From Corynebacterium aurimucosum ATCC 700975 (GTDB lineage: Bacteria; Actinomycetota; Actinomycetes; Mycobacteriales; Mycobacteriaceae): a stretch of DNA of 64,000 nt. The stretch is taken from contig NC_012590.1 in assembly GCF_000022905.1 (NCBI RefSeq), forward strand, positions 1 through 64,000, in the 5' to 3' direction. Each line of letters starts with the position of its first letter. Position 1 is the stretch's first letter. Positions 60,240 to 64,000 of the stretch are shown here, piece by piece. The position numbers and the translations under genes are program-made. The notes under the pieces are model-generated. The model worked only from the letters and a program-made list of their open reading frames with translations, was not told the origin of the DNA and made no database searches.

Positions 60240-61132
60240 TCCGCTTCCAGTTTGTCTATGACCACCGAACCGAATACTCGGTCAAGCGGATGTGCCACGT
60301 GTTAAAGCTCAATCGTTCCTCGTTTTATAAATGGGTGCAAACCCGTGAAAAGCGCAGGTTAAAGATGTGTTCCGATGCCCTTATTGGCGCAAAAATCAAG
60401 ACCACCTTCGATGATGAGCACGGGCTTTATGGTGCTAAACGCATCGCTGCAAGCCTCAACAGTGATACGGATTTCGGCCCGATCAATCACAAGAAGGTCG
60501 CACGCATCATGAAATCCATGGGGCTGAAAGGCTTTACCAAGCGCCGCCGATGCGTCACTACCAGGCGTAAACCTGGTCACCGCGTCATGCCAGATTTAGT
60601 AGGCCGCAGATTCACAGCTGATAAGCCGAACCAGGTCTATGTAGGCGACATCACCTACCTGCCGTGTAAGGGCGGCAAAAACATGTACCTGGCCACGGTC
60701 GTCGACGTCTACTCGCGCAAACTTGTCGGACATGCACTCGCAGATCACATGCGGGTATCGCTGGTTATCGAAGCTTTATCTCATGCCAGAAAAGTCCGCG
60801 GAAGCCTCAACGGGGCAATTTTCCATTCCGATCATGGCAGTGTGTACACCTCACAGGCATTTAGGGACCACTGCGCCCAACTTGGTGTGCGCCAATCCAT
60901 GGGAGCCGTGGGAACGAGTGCCGATAATGCCCTGGCAGAATCATTTAACGCCACCTTAAAGCGTGAAGTCCTGCGTGATAGGAAACTCTTTGACAATCCC
61001 ATCGTCTGCCGCCAAGAAGTCTTCCGATGGTGCATGCGCTACAACACCCGCAGACGGCACTACTGGTGCAATCTTCTAGCCCCCGATGACTTCGAAGCAC
61101 TCACATCAGCTACACTGACCCAAGCAGCATAG
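60236..61132 (+). CDS. IS3-family transposase OrfB, copy E
   Basis: 298 aa with intact DDE triad (GDITYLP, HSDHGSVYTS, AESFNATLK). It lies in the -1 frame relative to orfA, starting at a GTG in a GTGA overlap. Confidence 0.93.
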   Translation: MIRFQFVYDHRTEYSVKRMCHVLKLNRSSFYKWVQTREKRRLKMCSDALIGAKIKTTFDDEHGLYGAKRIAASLNSDTDFGPINHKKVARIMKSMGLKGFTKRRRCVTTRRKPGHRVMPDLVGRRFTADKPNQVYVGDITYLPCKGGKNMYLATVVDVYSRKLVGHALADHMRVSLVIEALSHARKVRGSLNGAIFHSDHGSVYTSQAFRDHCAQLGVRQSMGAVGTSADNALAESFNATLKREVLRDRKLFDNPIVCRQEVFRWCMRYNTRRRHYWCNLLAPDDFEALTSATLTQAA

Positions 61133-61170
61133 CTAACCCCCGACGTGTCTACTTTCCGGGGGTCAGGCCC

Positions 61171-61275
61171 GTAAAACGCCTTCTAGTGCTCAATGGTTAT
61201 CCGCCAGACAAACAGCAGGATGCGATTAAAGAAGTCATTAGGCAGATGGAAACTATGGCTATACGCACTGCTTAG
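61171..61275 (+). pseudogene. hsdR 3' remnant (type I restriction endonuclease)
   Basis: Directly after IS copy E the frame reads VKRLLVLNGYPPDKQQDAIK, then EVIRQMETMAIRTA and a stop. The NGYPPDKQ...A...V..Q.E pattern is the C-terminus of HsdR motor subunits. Nothing of the nuclease or helicase domains remains. It mirrors the hsdM 5' remnant at 39396 on the other side of the accessory block, in the same orientation. Confidence 0.75.
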
Positions 61276-61428
61276 AAGGTCGAGACCTGTATCAATCAAA
61301 AGGTGAAAAATGGGGTGTACCTTATCACTACATCAATTGCTAAAGTGTTGCCGCGATCTATAAAGCCTGTTACTGCCTCCTGAAACATGTATCACTGGGG
61401 TCTTTCGTGACATGGTATTTTTATTTGC

Positions 61429-61722
61429 ATGAATCTGAACCCCGTGGCGCGGTTTAAGTCGGCTCAAACACAGCCGACGATTTCCGTTGAGGATGTTGAA
61501 CGTGTGCGCCGTCAACGCAGACTTGCGAAAACCGAAGAAGAGTACAGCGATGTACGTTCTCAGATGCGCGATTTAGTTGCAGAGCTTCGCTCAACCCCCG
61601 TGCGAAACCCAAAGACCACGAAAATCGCTGGTATCATCATCCTGGTCATTGGGATTATTGTGGGTGCGCTTCTCTTCTATGCTGCTTACCTGCTGTGGCC
61701 AGGTTTCGTCGAGGATTGGTGA
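61429..61722 (+). CDS. Small membrane protein with coiled-coil N-terminus
   Basis: The 97-aa product has a charged helical region (residues 20-55, VEDVERVRRQRRLAKTEEEY) and one C-terminal membrane helix (IAGIIILVIGIIVGALLFYAAYLLW, about 66-90). No signal peptide. It is followed 9 bp later by another membrane-protein gene, suggesting an operon. Family unknown. Confidence 0.65.
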   Translation: MNLNPVARFKSAQTQPTISVEDVERVRRQRRLAKTEEEYSDVRSQMRDLVAELRSTPVRNPKTTKIAGIIILVIGIIVGALLFYAAYLLWPGFVEDW

Positions 61723-61731
61723 GGGAAGCTA

Positions 61732-62208
61732 GTGAAAGACAACTCTTCTGAAACCAATGACGGAACCCTTACGGATCGTCAAACTCTTTTATTCCTGGTC
61801 GGGGGCATTGTTTGCTGCTTCGCATACCTTCTTTATGGTGTAGCGCTTATCGTTTTAGCTTCCTTAGTAACGCTGGGGTCGATCGCAGTTGGAGTATTCC
61901 TCATTCTCCGTTCCTCCGAGAGTGGAGATGCCAAGCTTCGAGCAGTTTCAGGTGCGATTGAGCAGCTTAGCAATGATGCCTCGTTTGATATTTCTGAGGA
62001 ATTAATCGCCTGGGATAAGCTGAAATACACCAAGGGCATCGGCACGAGAATCGCAGGTCAGGATGGCGTCATTGAAGATATGTATCGCCGACTTGCCAAT
62101 GCCCGCGAGGAACTGGCCCAGGCTGATACGCCAGTCCACCGTATAGAAGCCGTTCTTGCCGTCGACTCGGTTCTCGCAATTGCGAAAGAGTTACGTACTT
62201 CAGAATAA
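61732..62208 (+). CDS. Membrane protein of unknown function
   Basis: The 158-aa product starts at a GTG preceded by AGGGAAG. Two membrane helices (about residues 20-42 and 44-62) near the N-terminus are followed by a soluble helical domain of about 95 residues (AIEQLSNDASFDISEELIAW, EDMYRRLANAREELAQ). It is co-oriented with the 61429 gene. No recognised family. Confidence 0.65.
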   Translation: MKDNSSETNDGTLTDRQTLLFLVGGIVCCFAYLLYGVALIVLASLVTLGSIAVGVFLILRSSESGDAKLRAVSGAIEQLSNDASFDISEELIAWDKLKYTKGIGTRIAGQDGVIEDMYRRLANAREELAQADTPVHRIEAVLAVDSVLAIAKELRTSE

Positions 62209-62474
62209 CCTTGGGATTAGGAGGTCCTTCCTGTTGCCCACTCAGCCCATCAAAATGGAGGAACTGGCGAACTGGCTGTAACCTCTTAGTCGTAGTAGGG
62301 CATTGTGAGGTATTACTGGCAACGGACTAAGAAGCGCGGGGCGCGGCGGGACTACTGGGTTCCACACACAGTGGCCTAGCCCCCAAGTCTCATCGGGGCA
62401 AGAGGGGCCTTGGTGCGGGGAAGATTGTCTTCTAAGCGGACGATCGCCGCAACCGGATACATTCTCATTCCGGC

Positions 62475-62906
62475 ATGGCGTCTATTTGGATGGGAAATGG
62501 TATCGTGCGTGGAAGCAATGGGCTTGAAGCACTCACCGTGGAAGAGCTCTTACCGTTCGTATATAACTGGCGCGACATGGACAAAGAGCAACGCATCTAC
62601 ATGTGGGAAGGCTACGAGGAATCAATTCGCAGCGGAGAAAAGCAACAAACAATTCGGGTGGATGACCCCTTCCACGAAGGGAGCGCCCAGATTGTCTTCG
62701 AGAAAGAATCTGGAGAGGTTGTCACCATTCCCGCAGAGGTCACATCTGTCGTCTCTACCCAGCGGAGGTCCTTGACGGAGGAACAAGCCCGAAGGGATGG
62801 CTTTGGTTCTCTTGCTGAGCTCCACGAAGCGCTTGATACCCACTATCCCGGATTAGCTGGGGATGACGAAGTCGACGTTGTTGAGTTCACGCTCCGCAAG
62901 GCCTAA
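62475..62906 (+). CDS. ASCH-domain-like protein
   Basis: The 143-aa product shows ASCH/PUA-like features from residue 50: SIRSGEKQQTIRVDDPFHEG (the GxK...TIR pattern), a strand pair with VTIPAEVTSVVSTQRRSL, TEEQARRDGFGSLAELHEAL and the closing DEVDVVEFTLRK. ASCH domains bind RNA or modified nucleosides, and some deacetylate N4-acetylcytidine. The start is the first ATG in a frame that opens at 62436, without a clear ribosome site. A 266-bp stretch upstream (62209-62474) shows no gene. Confidence 0.65.
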   Translation: MASIWMGNGIVRGSNGLEALTVEELLPFVYNWRDMDKEQRIYMWEGYEESIRSGEKQQTIRVDDPFHEGSAQIVFEKESGEVVTIPAEVTSVVSTQRRSLTEEQARRDGFGSLAELHEALDTHYPGLAGDDEVDVVEFTLRKA

Positions 62907-62954
62907 AAGCTTTGGCGAAGCCCACGTGGACATGGTTTTGCCTAGACTGTCGGT

Positions 62955-63368
62955 ATGTTCGGCCCCGCTTCCGCCCAGCCACCGCGGCTTATAGATTTCC
63001 CAGTGCTGCGGTTACCGTTTGTGGAGTTCGTGTTTGTTGGGCTGCTGGTGGCCGTCTTTTTCGTCGATACGCAAGGAACTGATGCTGAAAGTGGCTTCCT
63101 TGCGGTCTTTGTGGTTCTTCCCGCACTCGTGTTTCTGGGAATTGCCTACCTTATTTCCCTGCCCATGCAGCGGAAGGAAATTACAGATTTCCGCCTAGAT
63201 GCCGTTTTCGTAGTTATCGGGGTGATCGGTCTCTTCGGCTGGATCGGCCAGATGCTCATTGCTTTGCCCTTCCTGTGCTGTTTGCCCGTAGGGCTTTCAG
63301 CACTGATCCGCAGAGGCATCGCTTTTGCGTTGTGGAAGAAGGGTAAAGGCCCTCAACTGCCGGAATGA
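62955..63368 (+). CDS. Four-helix membrane protein of unknown function
   Basis: The 137-aa product has four hydrophobic segments (about residues 24-38, 46-68, 82-100 and 104-122) separated by short loops, and a basic C-terminal tail. No signal peptide and no motif I recognise. It is convergent with the lipoprotein gene (11 bp between stops). Confidence 0.6.
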   Translation: MFGPASAQPPRLIDFPVLRLPFVEFVFVGLLVAVFFVDTQGTDAESGFLAVFVVLPALVFLGIAYLISLPMQRKEITDFRLDAVFVVIGVIGLFGWIGQMLIALPFLCCLPVGLSALIRRGIAFALWKKGKGPQLPE

Positions 63369-63379
63369 GGGCAATTCTG

Positions 63380-63913
63380 TTACGCGCTTTGCCAGCGCAT
63401 CCTGCCATCAGAAGCGGGTGCGCACGTCATCGGGACACCTTTCTTTGATACGCCGCTTCCTCCACTGCAATACGCGCCGGGGTGAACGTAGTTCTGTTGT
63501 ACGGCGGGTGCTTCATAAATAGCGGCGGCCTCTTGCACTGGGGGATTTACGGCCGTCATTTCGTCGGCGCACTGTTGCGTCCAGCCAGAGGTTCCATCGC
63601 TGAAGAATGTCGTTCCGGTCTCGTGCAGTGAAACGTCACCGCAGGAGTCGATGGATTTCTCCATCGGAGAAGGCTGCGCCGCGCCGGGAGCCTCGGTGAA
63701 GCCGATGACTTCTTCTTGCGGTTGATCCACGCCGATATCTTCGGCGCTTTCCTCAGCAGCAGGAAGAGTGGGGTGTGGGGTCTCTTCTGCTGTTTCAGTA
63801 ACGCTGGTGCTTGTGCTTGGTGGCGTCTCACTCTCAAGAGTGGATTCGACGTCGAGAGAAGTGCAGCCGCTGAGTACGAAGAGCGCAGCGGCAAGGGGGA
63901 GAATTCGTTTCAT
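63380..63913 (-). CDS. Secreted lipoprotein with C-terminal Cys motif
   Basis: The 177-aa product has a lipoprotein signal (MKRILPLAAALFVLSGC, lipobox LSGC) and a Thr/Glu/Pro-rich spacer (about 20-85). A Cys-containing domain follows (DSCGDVSLHETGTTFFSDGTSG...CADE), then a C-terminal motif YCSGGSGVSKKGVPMTCAPA-SDGRMRW. That motif recurs in actinobacterial surface proteins and probably binds metal or forms a disulfide. Role unknown; anchored on the outer face of the cytoplasmic membrane. Confidence 0.75.
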   Translation of the reverse strand: MKRILPLAAALFVLSGCTSLDVESTLESETPPSTSTSVTETAEETPHPTLPAAEESAEDIGVDQPQEEVIGFTEAPGAAQPSPMEKSIDSCGDVSLHETGTTFFSDGTSGWTQQCADEMTAVNPPVQEAAAIYEAPAVQQNYVHPGAYCSGGSGVSKKGVPMTCAPASDGRMRWQSA

Positions 63914-64000
63914 TTCAGATCCTTTGGCTACTCTTCCTCATACTAATGGGCACTACCTCAATTCCGCACAGGAATCACACAGCAGGTGGCCAGCCTTGGA

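Larger units (their letters stand above)
59868..61170 (+). mobile_element. IS3-type element 1, copy E (1303 bp)
   Basis: Inverted relative to copies A, B and D. Ends as in the others. Flanking triplets GAT and GTA do not match, so no target duplication exists. The right flank is the hsdR 3' remnant. Its proteins are identical, as read, to those of copy B. Confidence 0.93.

Noticed and set aside
59868..61170. IS copies A and E as ends of one composite transposon
   Set aside because: They are inverted relative to each other, as a composite could be, but neither outer flank shows a matching triplet (CAG left of A, GTA right of E), and several independent insertions lie inside. A composite origin cannot be shown.

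Overview
The window opens at the chromosomal replication origin of a high-GC actinobacterium, almost certainly a Corynebacterium. The reasons are the order dnaA-dnaN-recF-(DUF721/DciA)-gyrB-gyrA-DUF3566-tRNA-Ile-tRNA-Ala, the fhaA-fhaB-pstP-rodA-pbpA-pknA-pknB-crgA cluster, and lineage-restricted small secreted proteins. I cannot fix the species from this sequence.

Layout. 1-12 kb: replication and topology core, with oriC between dnaA and dnaN, and a small Doc-like/RHH pair between gyrB and gyrA. 12-15 kb: a frameshifted secreted-protein gene, an IS21-type terminal-repeat element holding an istA remnant and a DUF3800-like cargo gene, and a secreted polysaccharide deacetylase. 15.3-26.2 kb: tRNA-Ala(CGC), a GNAT acetyltransferase, a heterodimeric ABC exporter with one fully degenerate ATP site, a coiled-coil membrane protein, the metF-metE methionine operon, a HAD phosphatase, a peptidyl-prolyl isomerase and a rhomboid protease. 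26.2-27.1 kb is gene-free, with a second dense cluster of DnaA boxes and two diverged copies of a non-coding repeat. 27.1-38.5 kb, all on the minus strand: an orphaned antitoxin, a two-component system with a tiny secreted Cys-containing peptide encoded between kinase and regulator, and the cell-elongation/division Ser/Thr kinase operon.

39.4-61.3 kb is an accessory, IS-riddled region. It is bracketed by a 5' remnant of hsdM (left) and a 3' remnant of hsdR (right), both on the plus strand, so a type I restriction-modification locus seems to have been split or replaced. Inside are four near-full copies of one IS3-type element (1303-1304 bp), one complete and one partial copy of a second (1323 bp), one decayed copy of a third, and IS256, ISL3 and IS21 fragments. 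The cargo is two paralogous secreted lipases (the second frameshifted and cut by an IS), a Pls/PosA-like single-module peptide synthetase split by an IS with a 3-bp target duplication, its partner membrane acyltransferase, an AbiTii-like gene split by an IS with a 4-bp duplication, an unknown partner gene, a frameshifted TIGR02391-like gene, a WYL-regulator fragment, a small antitoxin-like gene, and a two-repeat CRISPR relic with 61-bp period. Most defence functions here are broken. 61.4-64 kb returns to small membrane, ASCH-like and lipoprotein genes.

How the genes work together: the left third runs replication initiation, clamp loading and supercoiling; the middle couples cell-wall elongation (RodA/PbpA) to PASTA-kinase signalling (PknA/PknB, PstP, FhaA/FhaB) and division (CrgA); metF feeds methyl-tetrahydrofolate to metE. 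All functions are assigned from motifs read by eye, and no database search was possible. Several pseudogene calls rest on single-base shifts, mostly in homopolymers, and could be assembly errors.
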